Part shown: in pieces, positions 35,061 to 45,363 of the stretch
How the letters are laid out: each line of letters opens with the position of its first letter
Position numbering within the stretch: the first letter of the stretch is position 1
Assembly (NCBI GenBank): GCA_009733575.1
Contig: ML769443.1
Coordinates: forward strand, 143,957-207,956
From: Gymnopus androsaceus JB14
Taxonomy: Eukaryota; Basidiomycota; Agaricomycetes; Agaricales; Omphalotaceae
Direction: 5' to 3'
DNA length: 64,000 nucleotides
Made by a program: the position numbers and the translations under genes
The notes under the pieces: generated by a model
The model's input: only the letters and a program-made list of their open reading frames with translations
The model's database searches: none
What the model was told of the DNA's origin: nothing

Positions 35061-35444
35061 AGAAAAAACTGTTTTGGGCCCAGGAGGATCTAAGGTCACC
35101 TAATCCTCTTAGGCAACCTGAGGCATCCTAGTTGACCCAGGAAAAAGGGCAAAACTTTGGACACCTCAGGTATCCTAGTCATCCTAGGTGTCCTGGGAGA
35201 TCCTGGGATGTCCTGGGGCATCCTGGGGCATCCTGGGGCATCCTGAGGCATCCTAGGATAAAAGTTCCATCCCAGGATGCCTCAGGATACCCCAGGATCT
35301 CCCAGGACATCCTAGGATGACTAGGATACCTGAGGTGTCCAAAGTTTTACCCTTTTTCCTGGGCCAACTAGGATGCCTCAGGTTGCCTAAGAGGACTAGG
35401 TAACCTTAGATCCTCCTGGGCCCAAAACAGTTTTTGCTGATGAT
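35055..35444. repeat. Foldback palindrome of about 390 bp
   Basis: The left arm starts ATCATCAGAAAAAACTG and TTTTGGGCCCAGGAGG. The right arm ends CCTCCTGGGCCCAAAAC and AGTTTTTGCTGATGAT. The arms are about 180-190 bp, nearly complementary throughout, and meet near 35250 with almost no loop. They are built from repeats of the words ATCCTGGG, ATCCTAGG and CCTCAGG. The left end lies in the 5' region of the transposase-like gene. This is foldback or MITE-like architecture. Confidence 0.85.
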
Positions 35445-36118
35445 GTATCTTTATTCATTGTGAGCAATTTCGCTGAAGAATTGAAGCTGCGAGGACTATA
35501 GGCGGATGTGATCGAAGAAAGTGAGCAGATGTTTCAGGCTCAGCAACGGGTTCCATCACTTCGGCTGTCGGGGCCAAACTAAGTATCGGAATCCAGTCTA
35601 TTATCTATTATACGTGTATTGTTAAGATTAAATATGGAGATTTTGGCCAGGTGCACTAGCTACACGCATAATTACTGTGGAAAAATGAGAGAAGTACAGG
35701 TTTAAAGCTTGTGAGTTTAGTTTTCTGAAATCTGTTATTAACAATACAAATAATTGTATTTTAAATGAGTTTTGCAGTCTTCAAAAATGGAATACCTAGC
35801 CTACTGAATATCCTAGCTATAATTTCCACCAATTCAAAGGATTTTAAGTGAAACACTGTGGGAAGAAAAATAAGCGAGACTTTAGCGCTTAGGTCCAACA
35901 CTATCCATTCCCCAACTCTGACCGAAGGGAAGGGAGGGTCCTGTCTGCAGCGATCGGACAAAAATCCACCAAAAAGACTACTCTAGGTAAAATTTTCCCG
36001 CGCTCCATGTTAGCCACATTTCTGCTTATACATGAAACAATGAGAATTTTTCTGGTCTTTTGTCTACCCCCACTGTCTCCATTTGCGTTGGATTTTGACC
36101 TTGAATAAAACTCATAAG
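35445..36118. other. AT-rich spacer
   Basis: No supported gene. Short frames on both strands lack coding features. It includes the upstream region of the gene starting at 36119. Confidence 0.4.
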
Positions 36119-37535
36119 ATGTCTATAAAAGAACTTTATGTCTTTGCTTTAAGTTCTGTGCCATGTTGGGCCATCATTGAATCTGAAGAACTTCGCCATG
36201 AACAATTGAATTGCTTGCTAATATCTGATTTCAGTACTCTGTCCCACTCCATCCTGGCTAGTCAAAGAAATAAACTGTCGTTGGTGAATTTTGTATTGGA
36301 ACAGTGTCGCGTTTTACAGCCTGCCATCCAAACTGGTTCTAATGCTTATGGAACAATTTGTTCCCAGTTTTATGCAAAATTTGGATTGGTTATTTATTGG
36401 TCTCTTGTCAAAGCTTTACCTGAGGATGCTGCCGACCGTGAACCACATCCCTACCATCAGGTGGAGTTTCTGCCTTCCTTGAAGCAAGCACTGTCAACAT
36501 GCCCTTCCTGCAACATTGATCAATTATTGACTTCATTATCAGTCAAATCTACATCTCGCGCAGGCACCTTGTTTTACCAATTCAGATCACCCAGTACTAA
36601 AGCTAATATTGAATCTAATGACATTTTTACACTGTTGAACAAGGTTTTCCAACAGCAATTTATTAATGACAACTCTGTTGTCCCGAATTCTAAATTCGAT
36701 CCCTTGGATGTCCTACATGTTCTCAAATCGAGCTTCATATTTCCAGAATGGCAAATTTTGCGTGCCGCTATGATTCACGATTCCGCTCTGATTGTGGGAT
36801 TGTCAGCTTTAGTGGCAATCGGGGTTGTTGATGCATCTGCTCCTTCTCGACTTGATATTCTGGTAGGATGTGATCACAGCAAGGCTCTACATACTGCACT
36901 TCGTAATTCTGGGTACCGCATTGCAACATTATTGACTTGTTCTGTTGCGCTGAACCTATATTTGTAGATTTTATTCGACCCCGGATACAATCAAGAGTCA
37001 CTATACGAGAACCATACGCTTGGTGTGGTCATACCACAAGCAAGGATATAAGAGCATTAACGTCATCAAGACTATCAACAGCACTGTGTGGATGCATATC
37101 CTAGCCTCGCTGTCAACAGCACACACCACCTTCGTGTCTGCGACTCATGTTTTTGTTCTTCATCCAGAGCTTACATTTCGTAATGTTGCTCTTTTGCAGA
37201 ACACAGACTTTCCGCCTTGGCAGCGAGACCATGTCATCTGGACCCGTCTCTTGGAGCTTGGTTGGGTGGTGTGTAGGAATAACGCATCCCCAGATTTTAT
37301 ACACGATGTGGCTTGCCCAGCGCTGCAGCGTTCTCTTTGGGGAGGTGAAGGTGTTTGGCATTGTAGTTGGTCTGGGGTGATCGACAGCGGGAACAATTAC
37401 TATTATCAGCTGGCAGCACAAGGATTCAAGCACAATGATCTTTGGTATGTATGGCAGATTGCGACTCACTGCTCCGATTGGAACTGTCAATATGCGTGGC
37501 TGACAAACAGAGTCTCTGTTGATGGAAGGATTTGA
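36119..37535 (+). CDS. Uncharacterised protein, possible nucleotidyltransferase fold
   Basis: ATG at 36119 and one 55-nt intron (36913-36967, GTACCG ... TTGTAG) give a 453-residue protein in phase. The N-terminal half is helical without a known motif. The middle has ALIVGLSALVAIGV, then SRLDILVGCDHSKALHTAL. This resembles the G-S-x-A ... N-D-L-D-I-Y-V pattern seen in a large uncharacterised Agaricomycete family with a nucleotidyltransferase-like core. It is followed by INVIKTINST and a VLHPELTFRNVALLQN segment. The canonical Gly-Ser and second Asp are poorly kept, so activity is doubtful. The C-terminus is rich in Trp and Cys (HCSDWNCQYAW). The family link is from memory. Confidence 0.5.
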
Positions 37536-37974
37536 CTACTATTATTCTACCTCGTAAAACTCAATATAGAATATATCATTTATTTATGTTTTGCCGTTTT
37601 GGTGGCCACTAAATAGAATAGAGCCTACATGTTAATGTTTTTGGCTCAGTATTCGGCAAGTATGCAAGCAGCAAGGTAGAATGTGCGACAGGCCCCCAGA
37701 AACTACCGCCAACCTTTGTCCGGAATAGCGTATTTTAGGTCGCGATTTTGGCGATTTTCCTGTCCATTTATAGCATATTTTAGGCCAAAAATAGTGCTTC
37801 TCTGTCCCAATATAGTGTACTCCAGGTGGGCGCATGAGCGCCGAGCCGAAAACTTTAACGTATTTTGGCCATATTTGGTCGAAGAAGCAGGAAGCAGGAA
37901 GCCTCAAGAAGCGCTAAAACGCTGAAGTGCAGTAACTAGAATCTAATACGTACAAAAAAAGTTTTACCTTTAAG

Positions 37975-38700
37975 TAGAGGTGGGCACGAATACATACTCG
38001 AGTATATTCGTTATTCGTGGTACGAATATTTGTCACCTCAAATCCACTATTTATACTCGAGTATATACTCGAATATTTGTACAGACATATATTCGCGAAT
38101 AGATATTCGTGAATAACGAGTATTTTAGGACAAATACTCGAGTATACTTGTGATTAATTAACAACATTACAAATAAAGTAAATATAGGCTCGAACATGTA
38201 AGTAATAATGTTGAAGTACTATATTAGTGTTTAATAATAATATAAATACAGTCTGTATACATTTCCGAGTACTATTACATGACACAAAATTGTGGCGGTA
38301 CTGAGAATTGAACTCTGCTGGTCAGCTATCACAGGAAGGCCTGACCTTAATCCAGAGTCGGCGCCCATAACCACTAAGCCACACAGATTTTATTACAGTT
38401 ACATGTCAATAACATTATATACATATTCAAACATAGCCGAATTAAGTTATATATTGAATTTTTGCTTAAGTAATGAATACCTCACATGCTCGTGCTAACG
38501 AGCACGTGATATTGGCGAATATTGGCGAATATTCATGAATAAAGTACCACGAATATTTGTGACATCAAAGTGGCTATTTATACTCGAGTAAGTACTCGTG
38601 TAACGAATATATTCGTCACTCGTGACTCATTATTCGCGAGTAACGAATGGCTAAATATTCATGAATACTCATGAATATTCGCTATTCGTGCCCATCTCTA
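37975..38700. mobile_element. Nested hAT-type MITE with ATTCG-rich ends
   Basis: Inverted ends TAGAGGTGGGCACGAAT and ATTCGTGCCCATCTCTA (one mismatch) bound 726 bp. CCTTTAAG is present at 37967-37974 and 38701-38708, an exact 8-bp duplication. The TAGAGGTGGGCACGAAT type of end is common in hAT elements. Both flanks are full of palindromic TACTCGAGTA and GAATATTCG words. The element is non-coding apart from a tRNA-like segment. Confidence 0.88.
38293..38386 (-). ncRNA. tRNA-like sequence (degenerate tRNA or SINE head)
   Basis: On the minus strand TGGCTTAGTGGTTA matches an internal A box (TRGCNNAGYNGG), and GTTCAATTC further downstream matches a B box (GWTCRANNC). The spacing and a paired stretch between them suggest a long variable arm of the Leu/Ser class. 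The 3' end reads ACCGCCA, but the 5' acceptor strand does not pair well, so it is probably not a working tRNA. The anticodon could not be assigned safely. It sits in the centre of the hAT-type MITE. Confidence 0.5.
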
Positions 38701-38904
38701 CCTTTAAGTACTCCGTTATCCCGTCGTCCTTAGATTATGCTCTTCTCGCGAGATGAGCTCTTCTCATGAGAACGAAACAGCAATTTTATATCGGACAAGT
38801 CCTTGACATATACAAAAAGGGTCAAAATTCACGGTATGGCTCCATCACCGAGGCTACAACCCTTTTGGGTTTGTCTTCCCTCTCACTACGTGTCTATCTA
38901 CCTA

Positions 38905-39306
38905 CACTAGCGGCCAAAACTGATGAACCCCCCGTTTTTGGAAATTCTATTCCCACGGCTCCCAGACCCCGTTGTTTCCTGACCATCGCTTTGGTGTCAG
39001 TTGCAGAGGCCACAATTCTTCATCTTTTTGTGCAGTAAGTGTAGTTTTGGGCTGTTGGTGAGGGTCTTGTAGTGTTGCAAACATGATTAAAGGTTATGAG
39101 GTCAAATGTCATCTCATGCTTCCCTGGTGGAGTTTGAGGTCTTTTAACCTCCGGAGTTTTGCTATTTCACTGGATGTATCTACTTTCTACCTGCACTACA
39201 AAAAATCAGAGGTAAAAAAGTTCAAATTATCAAGGAGCGAGGAATTCTGGGGCCGTGGGAATAAAATTTCCGAAAACGGGGGGTTCATCAGTTTTGGCCG
39301 CCAGTG
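38905..39306. mobile_element. Tc1/mariner-type MITE
   Basis: The inverted ends of about 55 bp start CACTAGCGGCCAAAAC and TGATGAACCCCCC on the left and end GGGGGGTTCATCA and GTTTTGGCCGCCAGTG on the right. TA directly flanks both sides (38903-38904 and 39307-39308), the target duplication of the Tc1/mariner superfamily. Length is 402 bp with no transposase. It lies inside the hAT-like element. Confidence 0.85.
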
Positions 39307-39383
39307 TACAAGCCAGGTAAGCCATTTCCTATATTTATGATCTACCATTCTCAATCAATCTACAATTATAGACTGTCGATGAA

Positions 39384-39686
39384 ATGAGCAAGTCTAGCTC
39401 TGATTCGGATGCGGGAAGTGATAATGATAGCACGCTCCCTATCTTTTCATGTGTGGTCCAAAAGTATCATCTCCACACCCATGCACCTGTTGCAAATGCT
39501 TTGTATCATCTTGGGATGGATGCGCTCTCGGGTTCGCATGGTCAGATGAAGTTGAATGAGCGGTCAGGGAAACGATGGCAGGCATTCCAGAAGCAGGATG
39601 CGAAAAAGGCTCTCAAAGCATTTCCTGCACTCATAATCAAAATACTGGCAAGGAAGGTCACTGAAAAATGTGTTCCGGTCTCTTGA
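39384..39686 (+). CDS. Small ORF inside the hAT-like element
   Basis: A 100-codon frame starts MSKSSSDSDAGSDNDS and carries HTHAPVANALYHLG and ERSGKRWQAFQKQDAKKAL. The acidic Ser/Asp start followed by a basic helix is protein-like, but no domain is recognised. It could be a leftover exon of the element or chance. Confidence 0.25.
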   Translation: MSKSSSDSDAGSDNDSTLPIFSCVVQKYHLHTHAPVANALYHLGMDALSGSHGQMKLNERSGKRWQAFQKQDAKKALKAFPALIIKILARKVTEKCVPVS

Positions 39687-39862
39687 AAGTATGTAGAAGC
39701 CGCTCAGTATTATTTTTGGATTTTTTTGGATTTTTTGCGATTTTTTTGGATTCACGTGACCATCCCTGTCTGAAATAGCGTATTTGAGACCAAAATCATA
39801 GCGTACTTGAGGCCACTTGGCTGGACAAGGGTAGGGGGGAGTTTCTGGGGGCCTTGTGCGAC

Positions 39863-40689
39863 GCGTTACTATTTTCGCGGTGTTATCCGGGCCGTTCAGT
39901 TTGGCCGTGATTGTTTCCTCATGGACTGGCATGTGATACACTTTCACGAGACGCGTTTGTTGATTTAAACCGACTCAACTGCCGCCACAACAAGCAGTTT
40001 TTGCTTCGTTCTCTTGCGCCTCCAAATCATCTTAGTACAATTGTCAAGCGAACCTGAAGTGTTAGAGATTGGGCTTTACTCCAAGGGCCCCCTCTTCATT
40101 TGAGGGACAGCAGAACGACTGGAACAGTTGGTTTGGTCGCGTTTCTTTTTAAATCAAATAATTTCTATACGGAGTCGTTTATCTATTTCCCTGGCTGTGA
40201 ATGACGTTGCCTTTAACCACCATCATCTATCGACCTCGCGATTAAATTTGGGCAGGAAGTATATAATAGTCAAAGTTGTCGTTTTTCAACGTAGTACCGC
40301 AGTATGTATAATATTGTTGAGATATTGTGTATACCTTGGGTCGTTATACTTATACTTGTAGTGATACGTTCTTAGTCTTTTTTTCGGATAATGCGGCCAG
40401 TCGGGGATTGCCACGGCAGTGGCGCTAAGGATTGTATTGGGTTGCGCATGTCCACTAGTAGTACTAGTGTTGCTGCCGCGGATGCCACTCATAAGATCAC
40501 ACTTTTGCGCAATAATCTCCGATTCACAACTTTTTAGGTCGAGCCTGAGTAGTTTGCGTGATGATAATTTTACAACAAAATGTGGGACACATCAATGCAT
40601 CGAAAATTCTCTAGTCGCGTAATTATGAAAATAGGAATATGAAACAACATATAGAGTATATAAAAGAGCAGTAGAGGTTAGGTTACAAA
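39863..40689. other. Spacer with a dispersed GGGGATTGCC motif
   Basis: No supported gene. CAGTCGGGGATTGCCACGG followed by CAGTGGCGCTAAGGAT at about 40399-40432 is the same word as near 3836-3867. Confidence 0.45.
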
Positions 40690-42122
40690 TCAATAAAGCG
40701 CATCATGGGCTTTCATGAAAACCGACTGTCCGAGACTGATTTGTTCGAGCACTATCTGAACATTATTGGACAACATAGCACTGAATACGTCCTGAAACCA
40801 TTTAGGAGGCGCCACTGGCGTAGATGGAGGTGTGTACCAGGATCCTTCAAGGCGAATTTCCTTCAGGAGTTCTGGAAAAGACATTTCCGCACCTAGCTTG
40901 GCAATCTCTCCGATCACATTAGTTAAGTTATTCTCGGAGGAGTAGCTGTGGAATGGGTGCCAGATCCATTCGTAACGAATTTTGATACTTTCTATGTTTG
41001 GTATGTCGACGACTCTGAGGAATGACGACAGTGCGTCCATCTGACCAAACCCCATTCGAAGCGATTTGAGACGAGGTAACTTCAGGGGTGCCTTCAAAAG
41101 CTGATCTATGAAATACTGAATAATGCGCATTATCGAATACCAGGAACACTCACTAAAATTAGCCCACAGCCTGGGATGCTCACAACAAATCTCCAAACTT
41201 TGCAGATTAGGAGTCACAGGAAGGACTCGCTGCAAATCTTCCCCTTGGCCTACAATTAAGTGCAAGGTGTCCGCAAAACTCAAAGGACAGTTGTGGTGAG
41301 GGAGCCAAAGCGTATGCAGTGCCTTCATGGGCTTTTTGGCGCAAAGGCGGTATCGACGATTAGTTGAGACAAGTTGCAAGTGCACAATCCGGGGTCTATC
41401 CACGGATGGAAAGAGTCTAGTAGAGAAGGCTTGCTCGCACAGGGAGAACCGCTCTTCGAAAGTTTCACGAAGAAAGAATAATAGGTCTGTTGGGAGCGCC
41501 AGATTTTCGAGTCTCTGACAATTTCCCAGTGCGTTCAATAAATCGCAAAAGCCTTCCAGATCCAGCCAAATCGAGTCATGGACATGAAAGGTCTGGAGAG
41601 TAATAGAAAATGAGTTAATTCCCCTAATGAGGAATTTCGAGGGCCGGAATGGGACAGGTCCGACGAGATGCCAAGAGGTGATATTCATGGGACGCCCGTA
41701 AGGAGTATGATCCTTCGAAGAAAAAGTCAACTCTGGGACGAGGAGTTCATGAATAGGCGTATCGAAATCGACAGCAGTAACGAGGTATCGGACGTAACGG
41801 CGGAAGGTCGGTTTCGTGTGCAAGTATCTCATTTGAGCGATATCGTCAAGATGAACCGTCTCGAGAAGACGCGCCTGGGCAGGTTCTTCCCATTGCAAGC
41901 ATACGGCCGTGTACACACGCAAATCTTCCAAGGTAGCATGTTTGAATATTTCCGTGAGCAGCTCAGGAACGAAAAGTGCTGAAAGGGGTGTCCAAGTACT
42001 AGCAAGATTCGGTTGAGTCTGAGGCTGGGAAAATAATCATGATTTGCATGGAGTCGGAATAAGACACTTACGATTGTTAATTCGTTTGAAGGTCTAGCAA
42101 TCGAATGTTGCATGGTCTGCAT
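40690..42122 (-). CDS. F-box protein, copy 1
   Basis: Exon 1 (ATG at 42120-42122, MQTMQHSIARPSNELTI) is followed by a GTAAGT ... CCCAG intron. The second exon opens with a classic F-box (ALFVPELLTEIFKHATLEDL, then RVYTAVCLQWEEPAQARLLE). A GTGAGT ... CATAG intron lies near 41100-41150 and the stop is TGA at 40690-40692. The C-terminal 350 residues have loosely spaced leucine-rich stretches (RLENLALPTDL, PNLQSLEICCEHP, LPRLKSLRMGF, LKEIRLEGSWY), as in fungal F-box/LRR-like proteins. It would act as a substrate receptor of an SCF ubiquitin ligase. It is paralogous to 47590-49045 and divergent from a cyclin gene. Confidence 0.78.
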
Positions 42123-42622
42123 TGCTAAGGGAAAATTTAGACCAGCGACGAGTATAAGGTTAAAGCACGTACTAAACAGTAGAGGAGCAAGTTGGGATGT
42201 TTATAGATGCTTTTACCCTTTGTTAGCTGTAAAGTCTCTTATAAAATACATCTCACAATAACAGAAACCAGACGAATCAGTAACGACTTGTGTTATCGAG
42301 ACACGAGGCTGGGAATTTCTGTCGCAAATGTGAGCTTTGCGATAGAAACCATAAAGCTGCGCGAATTGTGTGGCGACACGAGGATAGCCATAACGAAGCA
42401 CACGAGTAGTAACAGGTCACGAATAAATTGCACAAAAATCGTGCCACCTTTTTACTATAAGTGCAAGTTGATTGATAAAGGCATGAGGCGGGCCACGAGT
42501 ACATCAAAATACCATAACGAGATAGTAAGCGCTAAGCTAATCATAGGTCCTCCCACTTCACTCGAATTTCGCAGCAATGTATAAATTGTCAATCCTCTCA
42601 GCTCGAATTTGGCCACTCTGCC
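42123..42622. promoter_or_regulatory. Divergent promoter region, F-box 1 and cyclin
   Basis: Contains GACACGAGGCTGGG, GTGTGGCGACACGAGG, GCATGAGGCGGGCCACGAG and TAAGCGCTAAGCTAATC in this order. The F-box-proximal 300 bp align closely with 49046-49390, while the cyclin side does not match the HMG side. Confidence 0.5.
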
Positions 42623-43316
42623 ATGCTACCGTCTAGCTCTTCATCATCATCATCATATATCCACCCTGCGAGCCTCGTCCATTCTTCGCTGCATTCGCCG
42701 TTACTCCTTCAGCTTGTGGACGCTAAAATGTCCATCCAGCTTATCAGTTAGCGCTATTCTTGATAAGTCACCAAATTTGCTCACCCTTTTCTTCAGGATA
42801 TGTTGTAGACTGTGTATCGACCGCCGTTATAGGAAGACGAGGCAGATCTTCCTCGCGTCGACCGGAAATGGTTAAATTCGCGACTTTTGTTGTAAATGTT
42901 CTTACTCGTGCTCGAGCTACGACTCCCGTTGTCCTAGCCTCACTTGTATACATTAATAGAGCAAAACCTCATCTTCATTCTTGCGTTCTTGGGGGGGAGG
43001 CTCTGGAGCATGCTTTAAATCGAGCTTTCCTCGGCGCATTGATCATCGCATCGAAGGTGTGTCTATTCAACAATTTTCTGGAACTGTTTTGACGTTGCCG
43101 TAACAGTATCTCAACGATTGTACTTTGCATAACAAACACTGGGCAATGTGCACTGGCGTTTTTGCAACCGGCCTTGTTGGACTTATCGAGCGGGAGTTTC
43201 TTAACTACTTAGATTGGAGATTGGAAATATCAGCGGAGGATATCTTGACCCATCATGCTGGTATTTCAACCGTTCTCGGTATTACAGGTCATGTGTCCAG
43301 CGTTCGTCTGTCTTAA
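42623..43316 (+). CDS. PHO80/PCL-type cyclin
   Basis: Three exons (42623-42746, 42797-43056, 43107-43316) join in phase to 197 residues. The N-terminus has a Ser run and HPASLVHSSLHSPLLLQLVD. The cyclin box follows: RYVVDCVSTAV, TPVVLASLVYINRAKPHLHS, LNRAFLGALIIASK, YLNDCTLHNKHWAMCTGVF and IEREFLNYLDWRLEIS. This order (ASL-YI-R, FLGALI-ASKYLND--L-N-HWA, ERE-L--LDW-L) is diagnostic of PHO80-like cyclins, which activate Pho85-type CDKs in nutrient and morphogenesis control. It is shorter than many family members, with no long C-terminal tail. It is divergent from F-box copy 1. Confidence 0.8.
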
Positions 43317-43459
43317 ATCCCCAGTTTAGAGGTCAATTATATGGCATGCATTACATATTCGCATTTCAGCTAGTAATAGGATCCCTTGAAATTTGGAAGA
43401 CCCCGTATCTTGATGTTTCCCCTAGGCAGACTCGTTACACATTAACAATTCCTATTAGT

Positions 43460-43822
43460 TCTCGTGCTTTCATCTTCAAGTTCTATTCCTCTGCGATTAA
43501 AAAAATCCGACATCCCTGTCCTGTGGCAAGCTCGTAACCGTCCTCGCTCTGGCAATACTATACGTTTCCTTTCTCTCAGTGTACAGTCAGAATTTGCGCT
43601 CAACATTATCACCATACTTAGTTTCCGGATGGTTGTTCTACCTGGCGAGTAAGTAAGAGGGTAAACCGATCATTTATGTGCGTATTCTGCTAATGAGCTA
43701 ACAGTTCCGACCCCGGGCCACGAAAAGGTTTATTCAACTTCTATGGAAGATCTCAATATGGGGAATCCGAATTTATTCTCGGGGAATCAGGCACTACTCC
43801 AACTAAAACCTTCAAACCATGA
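43460..43822 (+). CDS. Small uncharacterised gene, 5' end unclear
   Basis: Two exons join in phase across a GTAAGT ... TAACAG intron (about 43647-43708). The first contains IPVLWQARNRPRSGNTIRF; the second has PGPRKGLFNFYGRSQYGESE and ends in TGA at 43822. The real start was not found; an acceptor-like CTATTAG lies at about 43459, so an upstream exon is likely. No domain is recognised. It could also be a downstream remnant related to the cyclin. Confidence 0.35.
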
Positions 43823-43969
43823 GTTATTGACCAGCGTCGGCATTCGTATTCTCCTACCAAATATGCTTCTAAAAACGGCAGACCTCCCGAGCAGCCTCTA
43901 CAACTGATTAAAAATCATCAGTATTTGTACCGAATTTGTACGAAGAAGTGGAAATAATATCCTTACCTT

Positions 43970-45064
43970 TCACAATGCTTCTTCATCAGGATCGAGAACG
44001 ATAGGAGCCTCAGAACTGCCAGCTGCGACAAACTGTACCTGGAGTTTCCTTAACCATTCTCTCTTCCGCCCAGAAAGTATACCTTGTCCAGGGCCCTCGT
44101 CCACACAATGTGATATCCGGGCAAGATAATCAACACATTCGGCGTGCGTTGGTATCTTTGCAGCAGAAAGCGGTGGTTTGAATTGGTGCGTGCTAGATAT
44201 ATTTTGCGCACCAGGGTCAGGGAAGGGGAAAGGCTGCAAACTAGAGTTCTGCATGGACGATGTTTGATGAGTGAGGTGTTTGACCGGAACGGCGGCACTC
44301 GTAAGTGACACCTGATGTGTAAAAGAGATTAGCACTTGCATGGTACCTGTCAACGGGAAACCTACTTCATTGCGGGTTGAATTATTTGGCAAGTATCCAC
44401 TCCAGATCCCTTGCCTGATACCTTGTCGATTCTTGAATCCGGCGACCCAGGTGTCAGAAGCTTTGAATTTCTCCTCACTTATACGGAGATCGCGTGCGAT
44501 TTCAGTTGCCTTGGCTCGTATCTTCGCATCGGAGAGAGGACCGCGAGCCAAGAAAGGTGCGGAGTTATTCGGAATCGGAGTGGAGAAATTGGGTATGCTG
44601 GCCTTCGGAAGGCCAGAGTAAAATTCACCCATAACTTCTTGTAGCCAATCTACCATCCTAGAATCAATGTTGGGAAATTTCAATGGTCGTTTTTTCGAAA
44701 GCATTCGATTTTGTCGAAAACATCCATGGCCTTGCATATCCGACCTGACATTCAACCACTGTACCTTGTCCTTCAAGACCTTTGAGACGGTGCTCCTATC
44801 GACGGAAAAGATCTGGGCGATGTCGTAGTGATCTTTGTCTGGATGTGTGAGTTGGTATTCACAGATGGCTTTCTTATCAATGTCATATAATCGTTGCCGT
44901 TTAGACAGATGCCGCTGTTTATTGGAATGAAGAGGTTTCTGTGATTTGGGATGGGAGCTGGAACCACTGCGGGCGGAAGATGTCGTGCCCGGCGAAAAGG
45001 GGAGTGGCTGAATCCTCGGCACAGCAAGTGCAGATGACGCATTGGCAGACGTAGGAGCAGACAT
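43970..45064 (-). CDS. CENP-B/Tc5-type HTH DNA-binding protein
   Basis: The frame codes for 364 residues. After a Ser/Pro-rich N-terminus comes a Psq/CENP-B N-terminal HTH (about residues 55-105: RLYDIDKKAICEYQLTHPDK, then IAQIFSVDRSTVSKVLKD). A second Tc5/CENP-B type HTH lies at about 170-215 (AKATEIARDLRISEEKFKAS, then WVAGFKNRQGIRQG). Such tandem HTHs derive from pogo-like transposases. No DDE catalytic domain follows, so the gene looks domesticated as a DNA-binding or ARS/centromere-binding type regulator. A 54-nt in-frame segment (GTAGGT ... ACATCAG, about 44290-44380) could be an intron. Confidence 0.78.
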   Translation of the reverse strand: MSAPTSANASSALAVPRIQPLPFSPGTTSSARSGSSSHPKSQKPLHSNKQRHLSKRQRLYDIDKKAICEYQLTHPDKDHYDIAQIFSVDRSTVSKVLKDKVQWLNVRSDMQGHGCFRQNRMLSKKRPLKFPNIDSRMVDWLQEVMGEFYSGLPKASIPNFSTPIPNNSAPFLARGPLSDAKIRAKATEIARDLRISEEKFKASDTWVAGFKNRQGIRQGIWSGYLPNNSTRNEVGFPLTGTMQVLISFTHQVSLTSAAVPVKHLTHQTSSMQNSSLQPFPFPDPGAQNISSTHQFKPPLSAAKIPTHAECVDYLARISHCVDEGPGQGILSGRKREWLRKLQVQFVAAGSSEAPIVLDPDEEAL

Positions 45065-45363
45065 GGAAAAAATCGGTTATAATCTAGTGAACTGTTGCAA
45101 AACCTTGTAAGATTTGTTCGAGTGATAAATGAAACTAACCTTTCGCTGAGTAAGTAGCTTGCGGATGAAACGGAAAGAATATACCCCCCGTTATAAGCAG
45201 ATAAATTCTGCATCGTGTATCTGTATCGTGTGTGCGGTAACTGCATCCGATACACCATGGAATGTTCTGAGATAGATGAGCAGAATGATGCATAAAATTT
45301 GAACTCAGCCCTAAATTTTTGGCGCGACCAAGGGTGCGACGCGACATCCGTAATAGGGAACTG

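Larger units (their letters stand above)
37690..39854. mobile_element. hAT-like DNA transposon remnant with nested insertions
   Basis: The ends are a perfect 15-bp inverted repeat: AGGCCCCCAGAAACT at 37690 and AGTTTCTGGGGGCCT ending at 39854. TGTGCGAC directly flanks both sides (37682-37689 and 39855-39862), an 8-bp target-site duplication typical of hAT elements. Subterminal words (ATAGCGTATTTTAGG, ATAGCATATTTTAGG, ATAGCGTATTTGAG, ATAGCGTACTTGAGG) recur in both ends, as expected for transposase-binding sites. Total length is 2165 bp, including a 726-bp and a 402-bp nested element. No transposase is recognised. Confidence 0.85.

Noticed and set aside
35132..35320. 62-codon frame with HPRCPGRSWD-like repeats
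   Set aside because: It is a translation of the arms of the foldback palindrome and not a protein gene.
37975..38700. Tandem ATTCG/TACTCGAGTA repeats as a CRISPR-like or centromeric array
   Set aside because: Exact 8-bp target duplications and terminal inverted repeats explain the block as a hAT-type MITE, and there are no regular spacers.
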